DNA of 64,000 nt from Oscillospiraceae bacterium. GTDB lineage: Bacteria > Bacillota > Clostridia > Oscillospirales > Ruminococcaceae. The notes under the pieces were generated by a model. It saw only the letters and a program-made list of their open reading frames with translations. It made no database searches and had not been told where the DNA came from. Every line of letters starts with the position of its first letter. Within the stretch, counting starts at the first letter, position 1. Position numbers and translations under genes: made by a program. The stretch covers positions 372,001-436,000 of the forward strand of contig CP107211.1 in NCBI GenBank assembly GCA_025757845.1, read 5' to 3'. Shown here piece by piece: positions 12,044 through 20,582 of the stretch.

Positions 12044-12152
12044 CGGCTTCCACCTCCGCCAGCAGGGCTTCCACGGTGCTGCGCAGACGGGCGGGCACCT
12101 CGTCCAGCGTCTTGATACCCTTGCGGATCAGGGCTGCATAAATTTTCGCCAT
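12036..12152 (-). CDS. CD1375-like small phage protein
   Basis: Thirty-eight residues (MAKIYAALIRKGIKTLDEV, then PARLRSTVEALLAEVEADA). This matches the pattern of the short CD1375-like proteins found between tail-fibre and lysis genes in Clostridia phages. Its role is unknown. ATG 12152 follows AAAAGGAGG at good spacing. It overlaps the tail-fibre stop by one base and the endolysin start by 8 bp. Confidence 0.75.
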   Translation of the reverse strand: MAKIYAALIRKGIKTLDEVPARLRSTVEALLAEVEADA

Positions 12153-13747
12153 CAATTTTCCTCCTTTTCTTCGTACAGCTCGCACAGGGCCACCTGAAGA
12201 TCGGTGACACTGCTCTCCACGGCGGTCACCTGCGTCAGCAAGTCGGCAAGGGTGGGGTAGTGGTAGCCGTCAATCCAGAGTTCCAAAGGGAACACTGTTT
12301 TGTATGGATAAACAACATGAAGGATGCCGTTTGTTTGGAATGTGATTGTAAAATTGATGTTACAGTCATAAGTTGTCGTGCCACCGCGTGCAATGCTTTT
12401 TTCAGTGTTATTATCGTAGCTGTTGTACTTGCCTTTGGTAATGCATATCTTATCAACATTGCCTGGAATCTGAACATCCCAAGTTGTGAATTTGTTAGGA
12501 GACGTCACATGGGTGTTCCACACCAGTCGCGCCTCCGACTTGACCGCCACGGCGGCAGCGATGGTGTCATACAGCGTCTTGCCGCTCAGGGTGCCGTCCT
12601 CGTCCACGTCCAGATAGTCGCCCACCTTCACGCCGCCCAGCTGGTCCGCCGTAGCGGGCGGCAGGCTGTAAGGCGTGCCGAATTTGGCGTCGGCTTCCAG
12701 CCGGGTATAGTAGGCGGTCAGGTCGGCACCCAGCGTGCGCAGGGCGGCCGTCTTTTCCGCACCGGTCCACCCGGCGGCAGTGCTGGCGGTGGTGAGCGCT
12801 TTTTTCACGCCGTAGGGTAGCAGGGCCGGGGTGAGCGGCGCAAAGCCGTCGGTCATGCTGTCCAGCTGCTCGGCGGAGGCAGGCACAAGGGTCAGGGCGG
12901 CGTCCTCCCGCACAGCCACGCCGTATTGCGGGTCGATGCGCACCGGGCCGGGGGTCTTTGCGTCCGGCAGGGTGCTGCTGCGCACATAGGGCGTCAGGTC
13001 GGGCGGGGGCGTAGTGTCGGTGAGCAGGGCACCGGTGTCGGGGTTCACGCTCAGAACCCGCAGCAGGGAGCCGGCTGCCGGCTGCGCAGGCCGGGGCAGG
13101 GCACCCACGTCCTGCGCACGCAGGACTACTACACCGCTTTTGCCGTTCACGCTCAGTACCTGACCGTCTGCCGGGGCCAGCTCTTCGGCGCGGGCGGCAG
13201 CAGCCTCGGCCCGGGATGCACACCCGGCCGCCGCGGTGCTGCTGGTGCTGGCCTGCCGGGCAGCAGTCTGTGCCTGTGCGGCACTGGAAGTGCAGCGTTC
13301 GGCGCTGGCTGAGGCGCTCTGGGCCGCCGTGGCGGCTGTGCTGGCACTTTCCAGCACGCGGGCCACGAACTGCTCGTACAGGGTGGGCGGCAGGTCCTCG
13401 GAGCCGCCGTCGGTGGGCAGGGTGGCATAGGTGTCGTACCGGCCGGGGCGGGTGTAGGCGGTGTAGCCGGAGCCGCTCACGGCGGCCAGCATCCACTGCC
13501 CACCGGTGCAGCCGGTGAGGCGGCGGTCCACCGTCACGCAGGCATCGCCGTCCAGCGGCACCGGGGCCAGCTGGGTGCCGTCGCTGCGGCGCAGGTACAG
13601 GGCAATGGCGCAGTCGGCCCAGCTTTCGGGCAGCTGGAACTGCAGCCGGTCCACGCCTTCCGCGTTCTGTGCGCCCAGGTGCAGGCGGCTGGGCTGCGGC
13701 AGGAATTCGGTGCCGCCGCAGGCTCGTTGAATGATCTGGATCTTCAT
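12152..13747 (-). CDS. phage tail-fibre or baseplate-like protein
   Basis: The 531 residues start with a beta-rich N-terminal domain (about 1-105). Next is an Ala/Ser/Thr coiled segment (about 105-185), then VLSVNGKSGVVVL, a motif common in phage tail fibres. A central region and a short C-terminal domain complete it. Such proteins bind host surfaces. I chose ATG 13747, after AAGGAAGG. DNA for roughly residues 410-500 (12250-12515) is far more AT-rich than the rest, suggesting a swapped tip. Capsid, tail-tube, portal and integrase genes are all absent nearby. Confidence 0.75.
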   Translation of the reverse strand: MKIQIIQRACGGTEFLPQPSRLHLGAQNAEGVDRLQFQLPESWADCAIALYLRRSDGTQLAPVPLDGDACVTVDRRLTGCTGGQWMLAAVSGSGYTAYTRPGRYDTYATLPTDGGSEDLPPTLYEQFVARVLESASTAATAAQSASASAERCTSSAAQAQTAARQASTSSTAAAGCASRAEAAAARAEELAPADGQVLSVNGKSGVVVLRAQDVGALPRPAQPAAGSLLRVLSVNPDTGALLTDTTPPPDLTPYVRSSTLPDAKTPGPVRIDPQYGVAVREDAALTLVPASAEQLDSMTDGFAPLTPALLPYGVKKALTTASTAAGWTGAEKTAALRTLGADLTAYYTRLEADAKFGTPYSLPPATADQLGGVKVGDYLDVDEDGTLSGKTLYDTIAAAVAVKSEARLVWNTHVTSPNKFTTWDVQIPGNVDKICITKGKYNSYDNNTEKSIARGGTTTYDCNINFTITFQTNGILHVVYPYKTVFPLELWIDGYHYPTLADLLTQVTAVESSVTDLQVALCELYEEKEEN

Positions 13748-14156
13748 GGTTTTGACCTTCCTTTCCGGTTTTTTATTTGATTGTACGCCGGGGCGCGCGG
13801 CAGCAGAAGTGTGTTCTTTTTCTCCGCAGATTTCTGGGCTTCGGCATTTTGCCGGAGGGGTGTTTTTGGGGGTAATTCGGGGGCAATTCCGGGTGCGGAA
13901 AATGCCCGGCGGAGGGCCTGGTTTTGTGCAGAAAACTGCGGTATTTGGCCGCTTGTTTCCGTGCGGGAGGGCCAGAAACGGGTCGTTCCGGGGCGTCCGG
14001 GACGGATACAAATGTTAAAAATTCATGAACAGAACGTAGACGAAAAAAGGCGAAAAATCCGGAGGAAATAACTTAAAAAACAATATTTTGCAGGAAACAC
14101 TGTTAAAATTGCACAAAAAAGAATGTCGAGTATCTAACAAAGTGGAGGCACCCGAT
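13748..14156. other. divergent intergenic region
   Basis: No gene is supported. The part nearest the phage module is G+C-rich; 14010-14156 is AT-rich. I found no clear minus-strand promoter for the phage module. Confidence 0.4.
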
Positions 14157-14185
14157 TTGACAAATCGGCTCCGGTCTGGTAAGAT
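14157..14185 (+). promoter_or_regulatory. promoter of the G5/3D gene and its leader
   Basis: A perfect TTGACA (14157-14162) is followed 17 bp later by TAAGAT (14180-14185), part of TAAGATAAT. Transcription would start near 14193 and give a leader of about 270 nt. Confidence 0.65.
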
Positions 14186-14193
14186 AATACCGC

Positions 14194-14450
14194 GCAACGG
14201 AGCAACGGACGTTGCAGCGTTTAAATTTTATCTGGATGAAGTGAAATGCCGTCTGAGCGGACGGTACGGTGCAGGCAATGGGGGCCTGCGCCGGGGGACG
14301 GAGCAATGTCCCGTTGGAACGGATTCCGACGCAATACGATGCTTGGCTTCCACAGCCGGAAAAGCATCGTATTTGATTGTGGAGCCCCTGGTGCTCCGCA
14401 GTCCCGGCGGCCGGGGTGCAATGCAGCATCCGCGGCCGCACCAAAAACAA
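14194..14450 (+). ncRNA. highly structured 5' leader, family unknown
   Basis: Consecutive hairpins fill this stretch: 14194-14213, 14249-14264, 14271-14289, 14295-14312, 14313-14330 (7 bp), 14333-14373 (12 bp perfect plus an inner GGCT/AGCC stem) and 14381-14397. The frame through it encodes no recognisable protein. No U-run follows the 12-bp stem, so it is not a plain terminator. 3D-domain wall genes often have ydaO (c-di-AMP) riboswitches, but I cannot find that family's conserved segments. It may be a riboswitch or protein-binding leader. Confidence 0.5.
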
Positions 14451-14461
14451 GAAGAGAGGAG

Positions 14462-15520
14462 TTGTCTCGTATCGCTTCCGTAAACTTGAAAAAAGCATCC
14501 TCGGACTGCAGATCTGCAGTCTCTTCCCGCGTGCTGGCGTTTTGTGTCATGGTCGTGTGCCTTGTGGCTACCCTTGGTGTGACCGCTGCGAATCTGCGGC
14601 TGACCTACGTCACCGACTCCAATGGGGCCAAGCAGGTGATCCTCACCTCTGCCACCGACCCCGCAAAGGTCATGAGCCTTTCCGGCATCCAGTCCGAAGA
14701 GGGCGACCAGGTCTATTACACGGCGTTCAGCGGCAACCTTGCCACCCTGAACATTGAGCGCGCATTCTCGGTGAACATCCAGGCCGACGGCCAGACCTAC
14801 CCGGTGAAGATGGTGTACGGCACTGTGGCCGATGCCTTGCAGCGCGCCGGCATCACTCTGGAGGGCGATGACTACACCGAGCCTGCCCTGGACCGCCTGG
14901 TGACCGCAGGCACCCCGATCGTGGTGCACCGCGTGGACTATCAGGACCGCGTGGAAACGCAGGCCATCCCCTATGATACCGAGTATGTCTATACCAGCCT
15001 GTACTTCCGCAACACCGGGCGCACCACCACCGTGCAGCACGGTGCCGAGGGCCAGCAGACCGTGACCACCCGCGACCGCTATGTGGACGGTGAGCTGGAG
15101 AACAGCATCGTGGTGGATTCCACCACCACCGTGCAGCCCACGAACCATGTCATCAAGACCTACGGCGCGGGCGCACCCGTCTCGCCCTTGACCGGCCCGG
15201 ACGGCACCACCAATGCCCCTGCTTCCTACAGCAAGGTGCTCACCGGCAAGGCCACCGGTTATTATTCTAAAACCGGCAAGGGCTCTTCCGGCCTTGGCCT
15301 TGGCTACGGCACCGTGGCCGTGGACCCGGATGTGATCCCCTACGGTACCAAGCTGTACATCACTTCTACGGACGGAAAGTTCGTGTACGGCTACGCGGTG
15401 GCCACCGACACCGGCATCGCGGTGCAGAAGGGCCAGATCCTGGTGGACCTGTTCTATGAGACCTACGCCGAGAGCGTGATCAACGGTGCCATTCAGGTGA
15501 ATGTGTATGTGGTGGGCTGA
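14462..15520 (+). CDS. G5 and 3D domain cell-wall protein, RpfB/YabE-like
   Basis: An exported or membrane-anchored wall protein. A hydrophobic segment (AFCVMVVCLVATLGVTAA) comes first. A DUF348-like ubiquitin-fold part (VYGTVADALQRAGITL), a G5 domain (ETQAIPYDTEY) and a C-terminal 3D domain follow (KATGYYS, GTVAVDPDVIPYGTKLYI, ATDTGIAV with the conserved Asp residues). The 3D domain resembles lytic transglycosylase MltA cores, so it probably trims peptidoglycan. The start is uncertain. TTG 14462 follows AGAGAGGAG too closely; ATG 14246 would put the structured leader inside the gene. Confidence 0.82.
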   Translation: MSRIASVNLKKASSDCRSAVSSRVLAFCVMVVCLVATLGVTAANLRLTYVTDSNGAKQVILTSATDPAKVMSLSGIQSEEGDQVYYTAFSGNLATLNIERAFSVNIQADGQTYPVKMVYGTVADALQRAGITLEGDDYTEPALDRLVTAGTPIVVHRVDYQDRVETQAIPYDTEYVYTSLYFRNTGRTTTVQHGAEGQQTVTTRDRYVDGELENSIVVDSTTTVQPTNHVIKTYGAGAPVSPLTGPDGTTNAPASYSKVLTGKATGYYSKTGKGSSGLGLGYGTVAVDPDVIPYGTKLYITSTDGKFVYGYAVATDTGIAVQKGQILVDLFYETYAESVINGAIQVNVYVVG

Positions 15521-15562
15521 CCGGTCCGCCGCATGACCCCCATAACAGAAAAGGACCCCGCA

Positions 15563-15621
15563 GAGCGGAGCATTTGTACGTTTCTCCCAAAAGAGAAAGG
15601 TGCAGAGGCTCCGCTTTTTTT
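15563..15621 (+). terminator. intrinsic terminator of the G5/3D gene
   Basis: GCGGAGC (15565-15571) pairs with GCTCCGC (15608-15614) around an inner TTTCTC/GAGAAA stem. A run of T follows. Confidence 0.82.
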
Positions 15622-15726
15622 ATTGCATTGGTAAGATTCACGATAAATTTTGCAAAAAATTGGCGGGTGTGTATATAAGGGAGAAATATTGAAGAAAAGA
15701 TTATGGGTATTTTTCCAGAAAAGGCC

Positions 15727-15755
15727 TTGAAAAACCGGTCGGAATTCTTTAATAT
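15727..15755 (+). promoter_or_regulatory. promoter of the glycogen operon
   Basis: TTGAAA (15727-15732) and TAATAT (15750-15755) are 17 bp apart, ahead of glgB. Confidence 0.6.
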
Positions 15756-15812
15756 AAAAGAGTAAAAAGCTACAGGTGCGCGTATGCGGATCTGTACGGG
15801 GAGGAGCAGTCT

Positions 15813-18023
15813 ATGAAACCGACCGAAGAAAAGATTCAGGGCAATGCATCGGATCTGCCGGTGTATCTGTTCAAGCAGGGCAACAACTGCGAGGCCTATC
15901 GTTACTTCGGCGCACATCTGGAAACACGCGCAGGCGAGCCCGGCGTCGTGTTCCGCGTATGGGCACCGCACGCTGTGGCCATCAGCGTGGTAGGCGACTT
16001 CAACAGCTGGAAGCCCGGCAGCCACCCCATGCACAAGGTGGATGGGGATTCTGTGTGGGAATTGTTTATTCCTGGCATGAAGGAATTCGACGTTTACAAA
16101 TACTGCGTGACTACGCGTGCAGGCGACCTTGTCTACAAGGCTGACCCCTATGCGTTCCACGCCGAGACCCGGCCGTCCAACGGCAGCAAGGTCTATGATA
16201 TCTCCGGCTTTGCCTGGCACGATGAGGCCTGGCAGGCCGCCCAGAAGAAGGCCGATGTGATCAACGGCCCCATGAACATCTACGAGATGCACGTCGGCAG
16301 CTGGAAGATGAAGGAGGGCAACAAGCCCTACAACTACGCAGAGCTGGCCGACCAGCTGATCCCCTACATCACCGAGATGGGTTATACCCATGTGGAGCTG
16401 CTGCCCGTGATGGAATATCCCTTCGACGGCAGCTGGGGTTATCAGGTCACCGGCTATTTTGCCCCCACCAGCCGCTACGGCACCCCCAAGGACTTCATGA
16501 CCTTCGTGGATAAGCTGCATGCAGCTGGCATTGGCGTGATCATGGACTGGGTGCCTGCCCACTTCCCCAAGGACCAGTTCGGCCTGTACAACTTTGATGG
16601 TGAGCCCTGTTATGAGGACCCCAATCCCAAGCGCGGTGAGCACAAGGAGTGGGGCACCATGGTGTTCGACTTCGGCCGCAACGAGGTGCAGAGCTTCCTG
16701 ATCTCCAGTGCCCTGTACTGGCTGGAGCAGTACCACATCGACGGCCTGCGGGTGGACGCCGTGGCTTCCATGCTGTATCTGGATTACAACCGCAAGCAGG
16801 GCGAGTGGGAGCCCAACAAGGACGGCGGCAAGGAGAACCTGGAGGCCGTGGCCTTCCTGCGCAAGCTCAACAACACCGTGCTGGGCCGTCACCCCCACAA
16901 GTACATGATCGCGGAGGAGTCCACCGCATGGCCTATGGTCACAAAGCCCGCTTCGGACGGCGGCCTGGGCTTCAACTTCAAGTGGAACATGGGCTGGATG
17001 AACGACATGCTCAGCTACATGAAGACCGACCCGCTCTTCCGCGCAGGCAACCACAACAAGGTTACCTTCAGCTTCTTCTATGCGTTCAGCGAGAACTTTG
17101 TGCTGCCCATCAGCCACGACGAAGTGGTGCACGGCAAGGGCAGCCTGATCAACAAGATGCCCGGCGAATATGATGCAAAGTTTGCCAACCTGCGCACCTT
17201 CTTTGGCTACATGATGGCGCACCCGGGCAAGAAGCTGCTGTTCATGGGTCAGGAGTTCGGCCAGTTTGCCGAGTGGAACGAGGCCAAGCAGCTGGATTGG
17301 ATGCTGCTGGGCTACGACAAGCACACCGAGCTGAAGAACTATGCCAAGACCCTCAACGCTTTCTACAAGGACCACCCCGCTTTCTGGCAGGTGGACTACA
17401 GCTGGGAGGGCTTCCAGTGGATCGTGCCGGACGACTCCCAGCAGAGCGTCATCGCCTTCCTGCGCAAGGACACTGCCGGCAAGCAGATCCTGGTGGTGTG
17501 CAACTTCAACCCTGTGCTCCGGGAGGGCTACACCCTGGGCGCACCGGTGGCCGGTACCTACAAAGAGGTGCTGAACAGCGACGACGCTGCCTTTGGCGGC
17601 TCCGGTGCTGTCCACAACAAGCCCGTGCGGACCCACAAAAAGCCCATGCACGGTTTTGAGCAGAGCATCACCATCACCCTGCCCCCCATGAGCACCCTGT
17701 ACTTTGAGGTGCCTACAAAGCGCACCGCCAAAACTGCAGCGGACAAGGCGAAAAAGCCCGGCAAAAAGACCGCCGCCAAAAAGACCACCAAGGCAGCCCC
17801 GGCAGAAAAGGCCGTGAAAAAGCCTGGCCGCAAACCCAAGGCTGCCCCGGAGGCCCCCACGGAAAAGGATGCAAAAAAGCCCGGCCGTAAGCCCAAGGCC
17901 GCCGAAGCTCCGGCAGAAAAGCCGGTGAAGAAACCCACCCGGAAGGCAAAGGCTGAGCCGGAACCGGCAGCAGAGGAAGCGCCCAAAAAGCGCGGCCGCA
18001 AACCCAAGGCAGCCAAAGAGTAA
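15813..18023 (+). CDS. glgB: 1,4-alpha-glucan branching enzyme with a basic AT-hook-like tail
   Basis: GlgB makes alpha-1,6 branches in glycogen. The 736 residues hold an N-terminal CBM48 domain (about 30-125), a GH13 barrel and a C-terminal beta domain ending near 632. The nucleophile is Asp315 in DGLRVDAVASM, the acid is Glu368 in IAEESTAWP, and SHDEVVHGKGS holds the stabilising Asp. Residues 634-736 are an extra Lys/Ala/Pro-rich tail. KPGRKPK is repeated at 670 and 689, a variant occurs near 708, and RGRKPK is at 727. These resemble AT-hook or histone-H1-like tails and are not part of ordinary GlgB. It leads the glgBCDA set. Confidence 0.96.
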   Translation: MKPTEEKIQGNASDLPVYLFKQGNNCEAYRYFGAHLETRAGEPGVVFRVWAPHAVAISVVGDFNSWKPGSHPMHKVDGDSVWELFIPGMKEFDVYKYCVTTRAGDLVYKADPYAFHAETRPSNGSKVYDISGFAWHDEAWQAAQKKADVINGPMNIYEMHVGSWKMKEGNKPYNYAELADQLIPYITEMGYTHVELLPVMEYPFDGSWGYQVTGYFAPTSRYGTPKDFMTFVDKLHAAGIGVIMDWVPAHFPKDQFGLYNFDGEPCYEDPNPKRGEHKEWGTMVFDFGRNEVQSFLISSALYWLEQYHIDGLRVDAVASMLYLDYNRKQGEWEPNKDGGKENLEAVAFLRKLNNTVLGRHPHKYMIAEESTAWPMVTKPASDGGLGFNFKWNMGWMNDMLSYMKTDPLFRAGNHNKVTFSFFYAFSENFVLPISHDEVVHGKGSLINKMPGEYDAKFANLRTFFGYMMAHPGKKLLFMGQEFGQFAEWNEAKQLDWMLLGYDKHTELKNYAKTLNAFYKDHPAFWQVDYSWEGFQWIVPDDSQQSVIAFLRKDTAGKQILVVCNFNPVLREGYTLGAPVAGTYKEVLNSDDAAFGGSGAVHNKPVRTHKKPMHGFEQSITITLPPMSTLYFEVPTKRTAKTAADKAKKPGKKTAAKKTTKAAPAEKAVKKPGRKPKAAPEAPTEKDAKKPGRKPKAAEAPAEKPVKKPTRKAKAEPEPAAEEAPKKRGRKPKAAKE

Positions 18024-18103
18024 CCCATCCGTTCTACACGATCATTTGTTGACGCTCATTTCCGAACAACGGAAATGTTAATGTTAAAGGGGAGAATAAA
18101 GCT

Positions 18104-19297
18104 ATGGCAAAAGAAATTGTGGCAATGATCCTTGCCGGCGGACGTGGCTCGCGCTTGTACGCGCTGACACAGAAAACGGCAAAACCTGCGGTGTCCTTCG
18201 GCGGTAAGTACCGCATCGTGGACTTCCCGCTGTCCAACTGCGTGAACTCCAACATTGATACCGTTGGCATTGCGACCCAGTATCAGCCCCAGAAGCTGAA
18301 CGAGTACATCGGCAACGGCCAGCCCTGGGATCTGGACCGTCTGCACGGCGGCGTGCACACCCTGCCCCCTTACGAGCAGGCTAAGGGCACCGACTGGTAC
18401 AAGGGCACGGCAAACGCAATCTATCAGAACATCGGCTTCATCGACAGCTATGATCCCGAGTATGTGATCATCCTGTCCGGTGACCAGATCTGCAAGCAGG
18501 ACTACGCAGACTTCCTGCGCTTCCACAAAGAAAAGGGCGCAGAGTTCTCGGTGGCCGTCATGGAAGTGGACTGGAAGGAAGCTTCCCGCTTCGGCCTGAT
18601 GGTGGCCGACGAGAACGACCGCATCACCGAGTTCCAGGAGAAGCCCCCGGTACCCAAGTCCAACCTGGCTTCCATGGGCATTTACATCTTCAACTGGGAT
18701 GTCCTGAAGAAGTATCTGGAAGAGGACGAGGCAGACCCCAACTCCAAGAACGACTTCGGCATGAACATCATCCCCGCCCTGCTGCGCGACGGCCGCAAGA
18801 TGTACGCTTACCGCTTTGCCGGTTACTGGCGTGACGTGGGCACCATCGACAGCCTGTGGGAAGCCAACATGGAAGTGTTGGATCCCGAGAACTCCGGCAT
18901 CGACATCTTCGACAAGACCTGGAAGATCTACAGCCGCAACCCCGTGCTGCCGGCTCAGAAGATCGGCCCCCGCGCCGTCGTGCAGGACTCGCTGGTCACC
19001 GAGGGCTGCAAGATCTACGGCACCGTCAAGCACTCTGTGCTGAGCGCAGGCGTCGTGGTGGAAGAGGGTGCTACCGTTGAGGACGCTGTCCTGATGGACG
19101 GCGTGGTCGTCAAGGCAGGTGCCGTGGTCAAGCGCTGCATCCTGGCAGAGGACGTTGTGGTCGGTGCCGGTGCAAAGGTCGGCGGCGACGGCCCCATCGC
19201 ACATGTGGGCACCGGTCTGACGGTCGGTGCAGGCGCCACCGTCAAGGAGGGCGCAAAAGTGTTTGAATCCGTCAAGGAGGGCGTGGAAGTATGCTGA
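18104..19297 (+). CDS. glgC: glucose-1-phosphate adenylyltransferase, catalytic subunit
   Basis: GlgC makes ADP-glucose from ATP and glucose 1-phosphate, the committed step of glycogen synthesis. The 397 residues carry the nucleotide-binding AGGRGSRL, the [14 protein letters not shown] segment, [11 protein letters not shown], and the sugar-phosphate site with FQEKP. A left-handed beta-helix domain (about 295-385) follows. The ATG follows AAGGGGAG. A perfect 8-bp hairpin (18057-18077) lies just upstream. The last bases overlap glgD by 7 bp, so the two are translated together, as expected for a GlgC/GlgD heterotetramer. Confidence 0.95.
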   Translation: MAKEIVAMILAGGRGSRLYALTQKTAKPAVSFGGKYRIVDFPLSNCVNSNIDTVGIATQYQPQKLNEYIGNGQPWDLDRLHGGVHTLPPYEQAKGTDWYKGTANAIYQNIGFIDSYDPEYVIILSGDQICKQDYADFLRFHKEKGAEFSVAVMEVDWKEASRFGLMVADENDRITEFQEKPPVPKSNLASMGIYIFNWDVLKKYLEEDEADPNSKNDFGMNIIPALLRDGRKMYAYRFAGYWRDVGTIDSLWEANMEVLDPENSGIDIFDKTWKIYSRNPVLPAQKIGPRAVVQDSLVTEGCKIYGTVKHSVLSAGVVVEEGATVEDAVLMDGVVVKAGAVVKRCILAEDVVVGAGAKVGGDGPIAHVGTGLTVGAGATVKEGAKVFESVKEGVEVC

Positions 19298-20418
19298 GAC
19301 AGAACACCAATGCGTTGGGCATCATTTTCCCCAACAGCTATGACAATACCGTTCCGGAGCTGGTGACCGAGCGTGCAATGGCTTCGATCCCCTTTGCAGG
19401 CCGTTACCGCATGGTGGACTTTGTGCTGTCCAGCATGGCCAACTGCGGCATCTCCAACGTGTCCATCGTGGTGCGTAAGAACTACCACTCCCTGATGGAT
19501 CACCTGGGCACCGGCCGTGAATGGGATATGGCCCGCCGTCACGGCGGCCTGAACATCGTGCCTCCCTTTGCAGAAAAGGGCGTGCGCATTTACTCCGGCC
19601 GTGTGGAGGCTCTGGGCTCCATCCTGAACTTCCTGGAAAATCAGAAGGAAAAGTATGTGGTCATGAGCGATGCCAACATCGCCGTCAACTACGACTTCAA
19701 CGCCCTGCTGGCTGCACATCAGGCCAGCGGTGCCGATGTGACTGTGGCTTACCAGAAGACCGAGATCCCCGAGGGCCGCAAGAACGACAACTATACCCTG
19801 ACCGTCGATGCCGACGGCCGTGTGACCGAGCTGCTGTTCAATGACTACCGCCCCGGCGTGCAGAACCTGGACCTGAACATCTATGTGCTGGAGCGCGAGA
19901 CCCTGATCAAGCTGGTCAAGGACGCAACTTCCCGCGGCCTGATCTACTTTGAGCGCGATATCCTGGCACACAATGTCAACATCCTGAACATCCATGCGCT
20001 GGAGTACACCGGCTATGTGGCTCATGTCTGCGACATGAAGAGCTACTTTGACGAGAACCTGAAGCTCATCGACGAGAAGAACCTGGATGCCCTGTTCCCG
20101 AAGAACAGCCCGGTCTACACGAAGATCCGTGACGACAACCCCACCCGTTACGTCACCGGCTCCAAGGTGGAAAACTCCATCCTGGCCGACGGCTGCCTCA
20201 TTGAGGGCACCGTGGAGAACTGTGTGTTGTTCCGCGGCGTCAAGATCAAGAAGGGCGCAGTGGTCCGCAACTGCGTCCTGATGCAGGATACCGTAGTCGA
20301 GCCCAATGTGGAGCTGGACTGCGTGGTCACCGACAAGAACGTGAAGATCACCGCCGGCAAAAAGCTGTCCGGCACCGAGAGCTTCCCGGTGTATGTGCAG
20401 AAGAAGCACACCGTCTGA
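19291..20418 (+). CDS. glgD: glucose-1-phosphate adenylyltransferase, regulatory GlgD subunit
   Basis: GlgD is the partner of GlgC in Firmicutes. It lacks the intact N-terminal GGRGTRL loop (here [17 protein letters not shown]) and so is largely non-catalytic but raises GlgC activity. The 375 residues keep the fold, with [16 protein letters not shown] and a C-terminal beta-helix ([19 protein letters not shown]). The ATG lies inside the end of glgC. Confidence 0.93.
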   Translation: MLRQNTNALGIIFPNSYDNTVPELVTERAMASIPFAGRYRMVDFVLSSMANCGISNVSIVVRKNYHSLMDHLGTGREWDMARRHGGLNIVPPFAEKGVRIYSGRVEALGSILNFLENQKEKYVVMSDANIAVNYDFNALLAAHQASGADVTVAYQKTEIPEGRKNDNYTLTVDADGRVTELLFNDYRPGVQNLDLNIYVLERETLIKLVKDATSRGLIYFERDILAHNVNILNIHALEYTGYVAHVCDMKSYFDENLKLIDEKNLDALFPKNSPVYTKIRDDNPTRYVTGSKVENSILADGCLIEGTVENCVLFRGVKIKKGAVVRNCVLMQDTVVEPNVELDCVVTDKNVKITAGKKLSGTESFPVYVQKKHTV

Positions 20419-20455
20419 TCCTTGCAATATCCATAGGGGCGGCTTCCTCCCCGGT

Positions 20456-20507
20456 AGCCCCTCTTGAGAGGGGCGGGGGCACTTGTGTGCCCCCGCCTGC
20501 TCTTTTG
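20456..20507. repeat. GC-rich palindromic intergenic element
   Basis: Two hairpins sit between glgD and glgA: CCCCTC/GAGGGG (loop TTGA), then GGCGGGGGCAC / GTGCCCCCGCC. No good T-run follows. The first resembles an element at 29901-29947. It may be a dispersed repeat or a messenger-processing stem. Confidence 0.5.
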
Positions 20508-20582
20508 TATGTGTATCCGTTCCGCTGCCTGGCGGTGGGAGGGGAGAGCGGATCATGACCCCAATATGGAAGGAGCGAACCT

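Noticed and set aside
11128..13747. Complete prophage
   Set aside because: No integrase, portal, capsid, terminase or tail-tube gene and no attachment repeats are visible nearby.
14194..14450. ydaO (c-di-AMP) riboswitch
   Set aside because: The conserved GGGG(U)GAAUC-like and CCGACAGCUAAC-like segments are not present.
14246..14461. Upstream extension of the G5/3D gene from ATG 14246
   Set aside because: The extension is Arg/Ala-rich, has no ribosome site and coincides with a chain of hairpins. I kept it only as an alternative.
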